A stretch of 64,000 nucleotides of DNA from Phragmites australis. Lineage: Eukaryota; Streptophyta; Magnoliopsida; Poales; Poaceae. Numbering within the stretch: the stretch's first letter is position 1; each line of letters begins with the position of its first letter. This document shows positions 33,628 to 45,800 of this stretch, in pieces. The notes beneath the pieces are model-generated. The model worked only from the letters and a program-made list of their open reading frames with translations. It was not told the origin of the DNA and searched no databases. The translations under genes were made by a program, and so were the position numbers. The stretch is from the NCBI RefSeq assembly GCF_958298935.1, contig NC_084940.1:16363146-16427145 (forward strand), written 5' to 3'.

Positions 33628-36600
33628 TGTCACGTCCCAAATTCTTAATTATGCATTTAAGCAAAATTATGCTTCTTAAGCATTATGCTTAATTTTGCGT
33701 GATGGTCCGCAGCAGCTCCCCTCCCTCTCTCACTCAAGCTCAAGCTCTCTCTCTCTCCCTTTCTTCCCAAAATCCGAGCTCAAGTGGAGGATTCAAGGTA
33801 TGCATGTGGTACCATTGCATTCTATAGCTCATAAGCTACTCGCCTATCCAAACCATTTTTGTTTTCGTGGAAGAATCGAGTAGTTCTTGAAGTTCTTGGC
33901 ATCCTTGAGCGTTTTGGAGCAAAAATGGAGTTTTGGTCAAATCTGAGCTCTAGAGTCGTGTTGCTAGTTGATGAGTAAGTTCTAGTACCCTTAGACTGTC
34001 TCTAACATGTCCCCTTTAGGCTTGGAAAAGATCACAACTCGATCAACAAAAAATCCACTCGAGAACAGTTTTTCTAGGCTGACTCGGATACTCCAGACTC
34101 ACCCGGATACTCCGAGTTCAGCAGAATTTGTCCGATGAATTGTGTTCAAAATTGGTTAGGGTTTAGGGTGCGAGTTTGGTTTAGGATCTCTTGGATAAGG
34201 CATATGCACATTTGTGTAGCACAGATTTGTAATATGAGCCAAATCATCCGAGGGAAAAATCGTGAAGAACCCAAGTCTGTATCACTCGGATTATCCGGAC
34301 AAACCCGGAGACTCCGCATCGTTATGTGATCGTGTAGTCGAAAGCTTCGTTCGGAACCTCACTCGGAGTGTCCGGCACATCCCGGATAGTTTGGACCAAC
34401 CCGGAGGTTTCGAGTCAAGTTAGAATAGTGCTAACCGAGAGCCTTCCCCGGAGGATGGCCCGGATACTCCGAAACCCGGACATTCCGAATTCACCCGAAT
34501 ACTCCGGGCCAGTCAAATAAAAAGCATTAATCGAGCGCCTCTTCTGGAGTGTCACCTGGAGGGTCACCCGAAGGGTCCGAGCCCGAATACTCCGAACCAA
34601 TCTGGATATTCTGGATGGCTGTTATTTTCTGGTTTTTATTTAGATTGTTTAGTATTGCATTGATTTGCATATCTTATACTTCTAGTAGGGATGAAAACGA
34701 ACGGGAACGGTCGGGAAAACCCTCTAACCATTTTCATTTTCACATTTTCTCTCGAAAACGGAATCGAAAACGGGAAAACCGGAAACGGGTACGAACTTGG
34801 GAATGTTGGGATATCAAAAACGAACCAATCAGAACATAAATATGCGGGTATCAGTCAGGAACCAATACTTTAAAATGAGAACACCGATCCGTAGAACAAT
34901 GATTTCAAGCATCGGCGTGACACATAATTAATTCACACCAACAAAAGTAATTTATATCATACACAAGATGAACCACGTAATGACATAAGTATCAACTGAA
35001 AAATAACTACCATGTCGTAACTCGAGTACTCGACATAATATACAATCACACAAAGACTAGGATTGGAGGTGGTCCAAGAACTTGAACAACATCGGTAGAT
35101 CAGCAGCCGACTGAGACTGGACCACTGGGATCTGGTTGAACTTTGGGATAGGGGTTATGTTTGGACTGGCCGGTCGGGCTTGGCATTTGGGCTAAATTGT
35201 GGTTTGTGAAGTTTGATCTCAATTAGAAAAACGGGAAAATCTAGATTAAAAACGGGAAATCCAAAAACGGTCGGAAAAACCCCATAACTGTTTTCATTTT
35301 CACATTTTTTCTCGAAAACGGATGAGAAAATATAGAAAACGGATCGGAATGGAACGGAATTTATCCCGTCCATTTTCATCCCTAACTTCTAGCATGTTGT
35401 TAAGCATTGTGGCATGCCTCATTGCATTCATTCATGCTCATCATTGCATGTGTTCTTGTTTAGCAAACAAGGAGCCGGAGCGGGAGGCGACCGTGGTCGA
35501 AGACAACTCCGATCTTCCGGATTTCAGCGAGTGTTGCGTGGATAACTATAGGTAGCTACCTGAGCAGAAAGACAAGCATCTATCATATTGCACCTTTGTC
35601 GAATTGAATGAAATCTAAATATTGATAAACTATGCTTATGTATAGGGAGTCGATATCGGGTTTTTATGGGTAGAACCTATGTTGATTACACAATCTCTAT
35701 CTATATCCTTGTAGCCTTAGTAACGTGGTAAATGTCTAAGAATCGATCAAAATGCTTAGCAATGCATAGGTCCTCGGTAGAAGACGAGCAATAGTTCGAC
35801 CGTTGTTCGCGAGCTTAGGGCTTACTACTTGTTCACGTATATGGTTATGTGAATGTTGGTTGGATGAGTTGTGAGTATGAGACGAGATGTGGGCGGTGTT
35901 AGGGGTGGCGTCTGCCTCGAAGGAAAGTCCTGGGGGCAGTTCGGGAGAGGAACCCGGGCACCGTAGACCACTTGCATCGTTTAAGGCCGATCATCGGGGT
36001 AGTTAGCTTTAGCACTTACCTTACTCACCGCATGCCGATCTAATGGTAAGGCAAGCCGAATACCTTCACAGCTGTGGCTTTGTGGGCCTGAACATCAACG
36101 GTGTGAGCGGACAAGCTTATAAGTGGTACTAGTTTGCTCCGGGAGTAGTTCTAGTACCGCCGCGCCGAGCGATGCACGATCCACACAGTTGGGGATGGTT
36201 GGGAAATGTTGTCACGAGTACCCCCTTGTATGAACTTTAGCGGGTGGCATAAGCCGTATGGTCCTCGTGTCGTGTGGGTCCAGGAGTATCCCCTGCAGGG
36301 TGTATAAATAGTTCGAATTACCGCGCTCTCGGTCATGAACATGCTATTGTTTCATTTGCACCCGGTCGCAGAGTTCTCGTATGTGGTTGATGGTTCGGTT
36401 ATTATGGTGATGGATGAGTTGGTTCAATGTACTGAATTGTTCAAGTACTTATGTGACATTTATGCTACATTTTCATTTATGTTCAGATGGTTATTGCAGG
36501 GTAGAATGGCATATTTGGTTAAGTATAGGTGCTCACACATATATGTCTAGGTTGCTTACCGCATATGCTTTACTTAACCTTATGGCTTGTCCTTGCTAAC

Positions 36601-37156
36601 AACTCAATGCATAATCCTTGGAGTTGGAATATTATATATCCATATTGTGTAAGTCTTGCGAGTACCTTCGTACTCAGGGTGCTGCCCTAAAGTTGTTGCA
36701 GGTATTGCTGCTGCTGAGGAAGAGGCTGTTTTGGCTACTTCGTGCCTTCCGATCAGGGTAGTGGGCAAGAGTAGTGCATCCTACTCTAAAGGTGGTATTT
36801 TGAGACGGTGCCTAAGGGCATGTGGCGCCATCCTCTTTTGTTGTTCATAAGTTTGTCTTTCCGCTACATAGTTCTTTTGTGGTTAGGAATTGAGGGATTC
36901 TGTCTCCTCCTAGCTCGCTTTTGTTGTAAATTGTTGAAATTAGTTGTATGTTTAATACTTGTAATATAAATGTTTATTATTCGCTCTTTATTAAGCTATG
37001 TTGTTATGTACATGTTGGAAGGCATGTGTTCCGATCCTTGGGCACGAAACACATGCCAGGACTACCGGAATGATATTTTGGTTAATCATTGAGAATGTGA
37101 TTATAGATAATGATTCTCCTGGTGATTAATTAGAATATTGTTTGGACGGTTCCCCA
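33628..37156 (+). repeat. 3' LTR of gypsy C
   Basis: TGTCACGTCCCAAATTC...TTTGGACGGTTCCCCA. Without the hAT insertion its length is about 2.82 kb, matching the 2.78-kb solo LTR. The segment 34080-34620 holds many CGGATACTCCG/ACCCGGA-type motifs. The polyadenylation part near 36900-37010 is AT-rich. Confidence 0.88.
34686..35384. mobile_element. Non-autonomous hAT element
   Basis: It begins TAGGGATGAAAACG and ends CATTTTCATCCCTA, imperfect terminal inverted repeats. A perfect 8-bp target duplication, ACTTCTAG, lies at 34678-34685 and 35385-35392. Inside, AAAACGGxAAAxCGG motifs recur in opposite orientation near both ends. 699 bp, no transposase. It sits inside the gypsy C LTR and is therefore younger. 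Confidence 0.93.
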
Positions 37157-37947
37157 TAGTCTCCTCAATCGTCCGGCACCATGCACCCCACTTAGCCCTG
37201 ATCATTCCGTTGTCAACTACCAAGTTGCATCCATCACCTACACAACATTAGACAAGCAAACATGCATCTTCAACACCATTATAGATTAATCTCTAATCAA
37301 AATCCTCAGGTAATGCACGTCTCAAAAAAAATCGTGAACACCGGATATTCCAGCATTGATGTTCCGATGTTGTCACCTCCTCAGCGCCGGATCATCTGGT
37401 GTATGATCCAGTAGACTAGCCATCATGCAATCTCTCTGCAAGAAATGCTTCAGTGTACACTTCATCCCATCGCCGAACCATCCGGCGAGTTCACTTTCAC
37501 CAAACCACCATTTTGCAACCTTTCTGCAAAAAATAGTCTGACATACATTGCTCTCCATCGCCGGACCATCCGGCGAGTTTAAGTCCAACAGATCCGACTT
37601 GCGACATCTATGTAAGAAATGCTCCGACGTATATTGCTGCCCATCACCGGACCATCCGACATGTACTTTAATTTCTGCCTCTGGGATGAAATGCTCCGAT
37701 GCGAACCTCATCTGAATGTCAAACCTTTAGATGTGTACAAAATCTCAAGCGTCGGATCATCCAGCGTGTACAATTTTCCTCAACTCAAATATAAACACGC
37801 CAACTCAATTTCTCTCTGCAACTTTAGTTAGCCATGATCATAATTGCAACACATATATATATGTTCGTACAATCCATAAATAAAAAAAATAACATTATCA
37901 ATCACTCATCATATATAAATTAAGATATATTTTTACTTGGTTTCTCA
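37157..37947 (-). repeat. Copia right LTR, part 2
   Basis: It aligns with 24419-25088, including the repeated CCGGACCATCCGGCGAG motifs, and ends ACTTGGTTTCTCA. The LINE target duplication GTTAG (37948-37952) follows. Confidence 0.88.
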
Positions 37948-37952
37948 GTTAG

Positions 37953-38740
37953 TTATTTGATCAACCGTGACAGTGGTACATGGAACATGGATGCCCTCTC
38001 GACGAACTTAATCCCGGCTGATGCTGCTGCACTGTGCAGAATACTGCTGGGAAGTATAGCTGAGGATTTATGGGCTTGGTTTGCAGAAGGAAACGCATGG
38101 TTTGTACACTGTACGGTCTGCTTACCGGCTGCTGTCTGATGCTGAGGCGCAAAACAGATACTTTGCTGAAAACAACGCAGCACGCTCAGTTACTGGTTCA
38201 AATCCCACCTGGCGAATATTGTGGAACCTCCCAGTGCGCAAGGCAATTAATTGAGTGGGCTATGGACACTACAACCCATCTAGTTCATGTTTCTCGTCCG
38301 ACAACTGCACTGCAACGACAACAGACATCTGAAAAATGGTCCCCGCCTCCATCGGGTTACCTGAAGATCAATTCGGATGGTGCTTTCTCTTCAAATGAGT
38401 TCACTGGTGCTACTGGCGTCGTTGTTCGTGATGAGCATGGCTCATTCCTTGCGGCAGCTTCCAGATGGCTCCCATCTGTTGCATCCTCACTAACTGCTGA
38501 AGCCGAAGCTTGTGGTGGAGTCCGGCTACTATTGACATGGGCGCCAGCGCATGCCATCGTAGAAACGGATTAAAAAATCCTGATGGACCTGTGGCACAGC
38601 AGATTATCACAAAGGTCGGATATCATGATAATCGTAGCTGACATCCAAGAGCTTAGGTTAAAATTTTCCTCTTTTTGTCTAGTACATGTAAAGCACTCGG
38701 TTAACTTAGCGGCCAATGACGGATTTAGAGTTAAAAAGTA
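37953..38740 (+). pseudogene. LINE fragment, right half (zf-RVT and RNase H)
   Basis: It continues the LINE of 10540-10917: LINRDSGTWNMDALSTNLIP, ADAAALCRILLGS, then (frameshifted) RSAYRLLSDAEAQNRYF and NPTWRILWNLPVRKAIN. The RVT_3 type RNase H follows: EKWSPPPSGYLKINSDGAFS, GATGVVVRDEHGSFLAAASR, SSLTAEAEACGGVRLLL and IVETD, then KHSVNLAAN. The acidic residues of the RNase H fold (NSDGA, AEAEA, VETD) can be seen. Frameshifts and a stop near 38571 make it inactive. Confidence 0.82.
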
Positions 38741-39000
38741 TAGGAGATCTCTCCTCTTCTTTTTTTTCTTCCTCCTCTTCGTCTCAACTAGTCATGTTTT
38801 TATAGTCTATATACATTTTACAAGGGTAAAAAGGTATGTGAAGAATTTAATCCCTCCCGTCTAAATGTTCTTTTAAAGGTGCAAGGCTAAGAAACCTTAC
38901 ATCCAAAGAATGTAACAGATCCAAACAAAGTTTAAAGGATGTAAGATTTCAACAAGTAAAACAGTAGTTTTAAGGATGTACGGAGCCAAGGTTTGTTTCG
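38741..39000. other. Unassigned AT-rich sequence
   Basis: LINE 3' end or neighbouring DNA. It has a poly-T stretch (38758-38767) and the repeated words AAGGATGTAAG and AAGGATGTACGG. No gene or further repeat is recognised. Confidence 0.4.
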
Positions 39001-39020
39001 AATATGAGGTTGTATGGGAA

Positions 39021-39205
39021 CATATCCCTCACTGGTGGGCTAGTTGCTTACAGGTTCATAGATCCTAGGTTCAATCTCCACATCGGCCAGAATTTCCTAC
39101 CAAAGAACAAAAGTAGGAGGGTGCCATTGAGCACTCCACCTGCGCTCGAATCTGAGTGCTTGATTTCCTTCCTCACATGATGCATAATTTCAAAAAAAAA
39201 AAAAA
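39021..39205 (+). mobile_element. tRNA-derived SINE
   Basis: Pol III-like boxes lie near the left end: an A-box-like TGGGCTAGTTGCT (39036-39048) and a B-box-like GGTTCAATCTCC (39068-39079). The unit ends in about 16 A residues (39192-39207). It is flanked by a 20-bp target duplication AATATGAGGTTxTATGxGAA (39001-39020 and 39206-39225; two mismatches). These are the hallmarks of a SINE moved by LINE machinery. The family name is not determined. Confidence 0.78.
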
Positions 39206-39225
39206 AATATGAGGTTCTATGAGAA

Positions 39226-39829
39226 AAGAAACATGCACGTGTATCAAACGTAAACCCTAATATTACACGTGTCATAGCCGCATTGTAAATCTGTAGTTGT
39301 CAAAACTAGTACGGATTTACGCATAGATTGATCCTTTCGTTACTTGCTAAGAATTTTTGCTTGTGATCATTTTTTGGCATGCTTTAATTCTGTCAAACAT
39401 GATCAGTTCCGGTCAAACTGACGGCGACGGCTAAAACAAATGGGCACCAGAGAAACTAGTGGCAAAATTTGGGCTGCTTAGTGTCAAAAACAAGACGGTT
39501 TTTTTTTTTTTTGCACCTGAAGTCAATAATTTACTGAGAATCATATAGTACCGATATTGGTTCAATGTGTCGACTATTTTGAAGTATGTAGGACTGAACT
39601 TGTAAGCCCAATACAACGGTTTGAATCATATAGTAAAAATATTTTTCCTCTACAAATGCAACATACAGGGGCATCCTAGACTAAACTAATTTCTTAGCAA
39701 CTTGTAATGTCTATGTTACAATTATGGCGCTGAGCCAAAAATAGCTCAAGCAACCAATTCAGGTACAATGGGAATACAATTAATGGAGTTATTGGTCGAC
39801 CAGAGAACAGATGGATGTGTAAGGTTCCT
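39226..39829. other. Intergenic DNA and TOP6B 3' UTR
   Basis: No gene. About 39650-39829 is likely the 3' UTR of the minus-strand TOP6B gene. A T-run lies at 39499-39512. Confidence 0.5.
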
Positions 39830-42800
39830 TCATGGAATAAATCTGAATATGAAGACAGGACCCTGCAAGTCGACAAACTTGTAGGATCCTTCGAGTGAGT
39901 TCAAATATATTGCTTCACGGGGCTCCTCGCTTACTCCGCTCTGCATGGCGTAGTCCAGCGCCATTTCATAATCAACCTGGTCAATAACAAAAAGAAATAA
40001 GCAGATTATAGTAAAACATTTGAGGCCTTAATTTATCGGTATTCAGGACCTTAAATCTCTTTGCAGTGATTAAAGAAGAGTAAATTTCAAAAAATCTACA
40101 ACTATTTTGTTATATATTGCAAAAAACTGCAACTTCAGGTGTTCATTTCAAAAACCTACAACTATTTTGACAGATATTACAAAAACTATAACTTTCTTAC
40201 TATATACCCACCTGTCATTCTCTATAGCATGTAATAGGAGAATTAACACTAAGCTTACCTGTTGCTAGAGGATAACAGGTAAGCTCACAATAAGAAAGTT
40301 ATAGTTTTTTGCAACATGTGTTAAAATAGTTGTAGGTTTTTTGAAATGAGCACTAGAAATTATAGTTTTTTGCAACATGTGTCAAAATAGTTGTAGATTT
40401 TTGAAATTTTCTTATTAAAGAAAGCACAACAAGAAATATGATACCATGATTGTATTCCGCAATACCAACAAATTTATTTGATACATCATATTCGACTTCT
40501 AGAAAGTAATGTGGTCACAACTTGCAACAGAAAGTTACAAGACGACAGAGAATAGATCGCATAAGAAGAAAAAATATATCATGGATTTTTCTTTGTTTTT
40601 TTTATAAACTCATTCTTACCTGTTCAACATGCTGCATTAAGCAATCTCTGAAGGTCTTATCTGTCACCTCCTGAGAATTCACCTTCTCAAGGAGTTCCTC
40701 ATCTTCCTTATCATAGCGTGGCCTTTTTGGGGGAGAGTCATCAGCAATTTCTACCAGAGTCTCCATAATCGCTCTTGCAACATCAGGAATATATCTGCAA
40801 ATATAAATCATAAAAATAAGAGAAAATGCGTACAATTTCGGATTATTTGGCGTCAGTGTAATGAAGCATGCATATCATTTTGTTTAGGGGTGAAAAATGG
40901 TTAGCACATATCCGTATTACCCGATATTCGTATTTGGCCAAACGTGAATGTGGTAAGAAAAATTCGTATTCGACTGACAGACGGATATGAATATGGATAT
41001 ATCCGAATTTGTTTCCCAGATATGAATATGGATATATCCAAATACGTACAAATACTTCTCTGGAATATAAATATGAGTAACATAAAATTCCATTCTTTTC
41101 TTTTGTTCTCTTACTTAATTCTTTCGATCCTACCTATTTTTTTATTGTCTGGTATTGTACCACATATACTGTAGCGATAAACCTTCTTTCATCTCCCATC
41201 CAACATTCCAAATCTTATAGAGCCATGGTACTGTAGCAAAGTGGCTCCCTGCCTTAAGGTGGAGGATCAATCCACTAAAAAATAAGGTTCCCTATGTTGG
41301 ATTGTTGTCATGCTCATGTCAAATAAATTTATCACGCAATTTGTCATTAAAGCTGTTGGATATTCACATACAATTGAATCTAGTACATATTCGGATGCAG
41401 ATTCGGATTCGTACAATCCGATTCGTATTCACATTCGTACTATTTATATACATCACTCAATCCCAAGCAAGAAATCACCTGTTCAGGTTTCTTTTCCTGT
41501 CCTGTCGCTCACGAGCCTGAAGTTTCTTCACAATCTTTGACTTCAGTTGAAGACAGCACTGCTTAAGGGCTGACTGAAGGTGCAAGGGGATCGTTATTAT
41601 ATGGCCATACAGAGACAGTTAATCAGGGAAGTTGGAATGTACCTTAACAGCACTTGATATTTCAGTTATGTCATCCCCGATGTACTCCTTTCCAGTTCCT
41701 TTAAAGGGTATCTTTGTACTTACAATGCTCACAAAGACACCAATCTTATCTTGCTGCTGATTAATTTTGTAGCTGCTCCAACTAAAAAGGAGGGAAAAAG
41801 GTATAGAAGAGATACAACATATGAACTAATGAAGTACTAACAGAAATAAAATCATACTTGATCCTTTTTAGAGCAGTTCTTGTGATGACATCAGCACCTT
41901 GTTCAAAAAGAAGTGGTATTCTGTTTGCAAACCTAAAAATATTTAGACCCTGAACAAAATAGACATAGTTATATAAGAACTCCAATCCTTGGTAGAAGAA
42001 TATTGTGTGACAATATCTTGTTAGCAAATTCAAATACAGAAATTGGAAGGGCAATTCCCAGAATTGGAGCTCAATGTGTGATACTGACACAAATAATTAT
42101 GTTTACTCCTATGGTCAGATGTTTCAACATTAAATCAATAAAGTGGTGAATCTAAACAGTGCAGGCAGCTATTAGTTTTTAATCTGGGCCACCCAGATCA
42201 CAACAGATGGCCAAAATTGCTACCTCTCATCCTTCCACTTTCAGGGCAACAAATTTCATAAATCCCCTAAAAAGACTCAACTCTTTGCACACCAGACCCC
42301 TCTATGAGTTTGATTCAGTATAGCATCAGATAAAAAGAACCTAATCTAAAAATTTAACATAGAGATTTTAGCATCACATAAAACAGAGAGAATCAACAAT
42401 CAAGAATTTTTTGACATCAATAACTGCCATCACATGCGGAAAGCTTCTAGAAACACAAAGGAAGAAAGAAAGAACGTGTTTCTAGAAAATTCTTTGAACA
42501 CAATAAATAAAAGCGGAAAATGTTGCTGCATGAAATCAAAATATCAGTGTTTCCTTACTTGTTTGACATCTTTTCCACCCATGCTTATCCCAGCTTCAAC
42601 AATAAACGGATGCCCTTCAAAAACCTGAGGACTAAACGGAACATTACATTATATTATTAGGATGTTCAAAATACATAATATAGAATTGCCTTCTGGAATT
42701 CAGTCTGATTAAAATGATATACCTGCTTGCATGTGTTGCAACCATATCAGGGTGTAGCTCTTTTATGATACCTAGGCGTAAGTTATATTCCCCTGCAGGA

Positions 42801-45800
42801 CTAAGACACTATAGAATTGGTTGATTTCTATTCGGTGATGACTAATTGCATATTTGCAAGAGTAAGTAGCCAATGAACAGTTGATGAATAAATGAAAGTG
42901 GAAAGGGATGCACACATTGCCACTGGGATCATCAAACTTAGCCTGCCGAAATAATTGATGTATCCGAACTAATTGCTGCGATGTAAGGCTCTTAACTGTC
43001 ATTTTTGGACTAAAATCAGGTCCCATCTCCCCTGCCAAGTTAAAAATATGTGATATTAAAAAAATAGAACTGATAACAAGAATAGTAAAGCCTAGATACA
43101 AAGCAATACGAAAGTATGTATGACAGTGCAACTACATTTTTAGCCCAGCAAACAAGTTCTACATAGGATTAGGTAAATGATTTTAGTGGACAGTAGCATA
43201 CATTGAAAAACAGCAACATACAAAACATAAGTGAAACTCGAAACCCTAAAAGCAAGACAAAGATGTAACTGCTAAAGGCAGACTACTTCGAGAGGCAGAC
43301 TACTTCATAATCTCGAAGAGATAATATTCTAGAAAATTGGACTATAGTAGTCCATGATTGTCAATGAAGATAGCAATTACTGAGTTAATTACTTTTCACG
43401 ATGACTGCCCCAACCACACTGCATATCATACAACTCACCAATTAAACGTTCAGCGTGCAATTTGCTTATATTCACAAATTCGTGTTGCAGAAACTGCAAA
43501 AGATTTTGCTTTGTAGTCTCGGCAATTAAGCGCTTTATCAGTAATATATCAACAGCAGATGGGTGGTGCTTTGTTTGAAGCGGAACAGGAGGCATAATGT
43601 CTGTCCGTCGTGCAAACCTTATCGTCAAATTTTTGCTGCAAAATACAAAGTCATTTACGAGAAGAATTAAAGGACTACCAATTTAGCACAACATAAATAA
43701 CCATAGACGAAATGCTTACTCTGCTGCATCAGATAGAAATCTAAAAAGGAATTGAGCATATGGTGTGATGACAGCCATCTGACGCATATAATGGAGGATC
43801 TTTGACTGCAAGAAATAGATGACCTGATTAGCTTTACAGTATAATACTATAATTCTACATTTCAAATTTCTAAAAAATGAGCCACTCACACGATGTGTAG
43901 CCCAATTTCCCTCAATTATAACTTGAATCTCTGCCCCATGCCATTGATTTTTGTTCTCCCTTTTCTCATGCAAATGAACATGAGGGACATTTCTGAGTAG
44001 TGGAAAACACCAAAAAGCATAATGATAAACTGCAGAAGTTATCAAATTGACATACATGGAGAAAGATAGAAATATCAAGTTAGTTACTGTGTTAAACAGA
44101 CACATGAACCATCAAGCTGTGCTTACTTATGAATATCTATATCCAGGCGACAGAAGGAAATATAGTTCTGGCCTTTCATCGATGACTTAATTTCAATAGG
44201 AAGTCCCGTGCTCATTTTTGACCATATAAGTGCCTGTTTCAATTAACTATTATAAGATAAGCAGAGAACAAGAGCCAATGACAAAGTAATACATGTTCAT
44301 AGTCCTGAGGAAAAACATGATAAGTATCTGGTAACCATGGATGCTTAAGCATCAGAATACGAACAAGTTTGATATGACATGAATTCAGTGAAAGAAAAGG
44401 TTCATTCTGCCAACTGCACATCACTACTGTAATTGTGACTTAAGCTTTCTGTTTTTGTTATGATCCTAACAGCACAAGATGACTCATGTCTTCATGCTAC
44501 CAGCTATATTGCTTGGTTGCACACTTGCACTAAGCCACTATCCAATGCAAACCACAAGACGGTCATTTCCGAAGCAAAAGAAAAAAAAAACAATTCCAAC
44601 ATTATATGGTAACGTAGAAATTGACAAAGTGTTTGCTCTTTCTTTTATATTAGAAAGACTAGATGATACAAAATTACAGTTCACAGCAACCTACAATGTA
44701 GAAAGATTCTTACTCAATAGATTATATGCATAAAGTTTACCATTTTAGCACCAAGTCCAAATTTTCCACGCGTTTGCCTCAAACCATATTTTGTGCCCGA
44801 CAAAACTGCACCAAATGTAAATAGTTTCAGTGATATTGAACAGCATGGTACTATCCCTTCTTCAGTCTTTTAAAAAAAAACTCAAATTGTTCAGATTCAG
44901 CATTACTGGACAAATATACTGTTGAAACTTACCTCTCCCAAGCATATTTGGTATATCATCATGTGGCATACCTCGACCGTTATCCTGAATTCACAGCCAA
45001 AAAAAAATGATTAAAAATAAGAAAATATTTTTTCATCATATAATCCACATCGTTGTGACAATACCTTGCAAGTCACTTTGAAAAATGCAGCCTCACCCCG
45101 GCCTTTTCCTCGAAAAGCTGGAGCATCCTTAACTTTCTTCCCAAGAGAAGCATTTTTAGCTTGAGTTTCTTGGAAACGTGCTTCCTTGGCTAGGCGTTTC
45201 TAAGTATTGTGAAATTATACAGTATTATCAAAACTAAAAAGATGCATAATTCAAAGATTAAAAGAAGAGACGAGTTTGTGAAGTCCATGACACCTCGTAG
45301 TGGACCCACAATGTTTAAACTAATACAATTATAGGTGACAACATTACCTCACGAGCCTTAGCTGATTCAAAATCATCATAGAGTGCTTCATCAACACGCT
45401 CTCGATCAACTAGCCCTATCATTGTGTTGAACTTGCTCTTAGTTATCTCTTCTCTGAAAGACATGACAAAAAGAAGCCATGGAGTGCCGTCTTGCATTGT
45501 AAAAAGGAAAATACCACAACACATACCTTTGAGAATCACTTACATTGTAATTTCTATGTCAGGGAGCTCAGAGATGGACTCAGCCGAATCAAGGGCGTTC
45601 TCAACTAGCTCCCGCATCGTGGTGTACAAGGATTTGCCAGGCTGGCCAATATTATGAAGTCAGTGTCTCCACAAAATACTGATTAGAACAACATTGTGCT
45701 TATGCCAGGAGTAACTAAATGGCATTCTTCGTTTACATGACAATAGAACAGTAGCATCTATCTATAACACATCGGTGTTAACCATTGCACCCAATTTGAC

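Larger units (their letters stand above)
32616..37156 (+). mobile_element. Gypsy element C, 5'-truncated
   Basis: Only the integrase C-terminal half (32616-33407), a 3' untranslated region, a PPT and one LTR (33628-37156) remain. The left junction joins copia LTR directly to integrase codons, so a deletion removed the gypsy 5' LTR to mid-pol together with the middle of the copia LTR (the part corresponding to 11285-24418 without gypsy B). It is the same family as the solo LTR at 4412-7193, in opposite orientation. Confidence 0.88.
10918..37947 (-). mobile_element. Copia element (SIRE/Maximus type), entered by two gypsy elements
   Basis: Minus-strand LTRs flank minus-strand gag, integrase, RT and RNase H in copia order. 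The element lies between perfect 5-bp target duplications GTTAG (10913-10917 and 37948-37952) inside a LINE. Its right (5') LTR is 31996-32615 plus 37157-37947, split by gypsy C with loss of the middle. Its left (3') LTR is 10918-11595 plus 24179-25088, split by gypsy B. The primer-binding site next to the right LTR reads, on the minus strand, AGTATCGGAGCCGG, a decayed form of the initiator-Met site. The LTR end with AGGGGGGTGAATAGGCG is typical of the grass Maximus lineage. All coding parts are broken. Confidence 0.88.

Noticed and set aside
39036..39079. tRNA gene
   Set aside because: Only A- and B-box-like motifs without a cloverleaf; the A-tail and target duplication identify a SINE.
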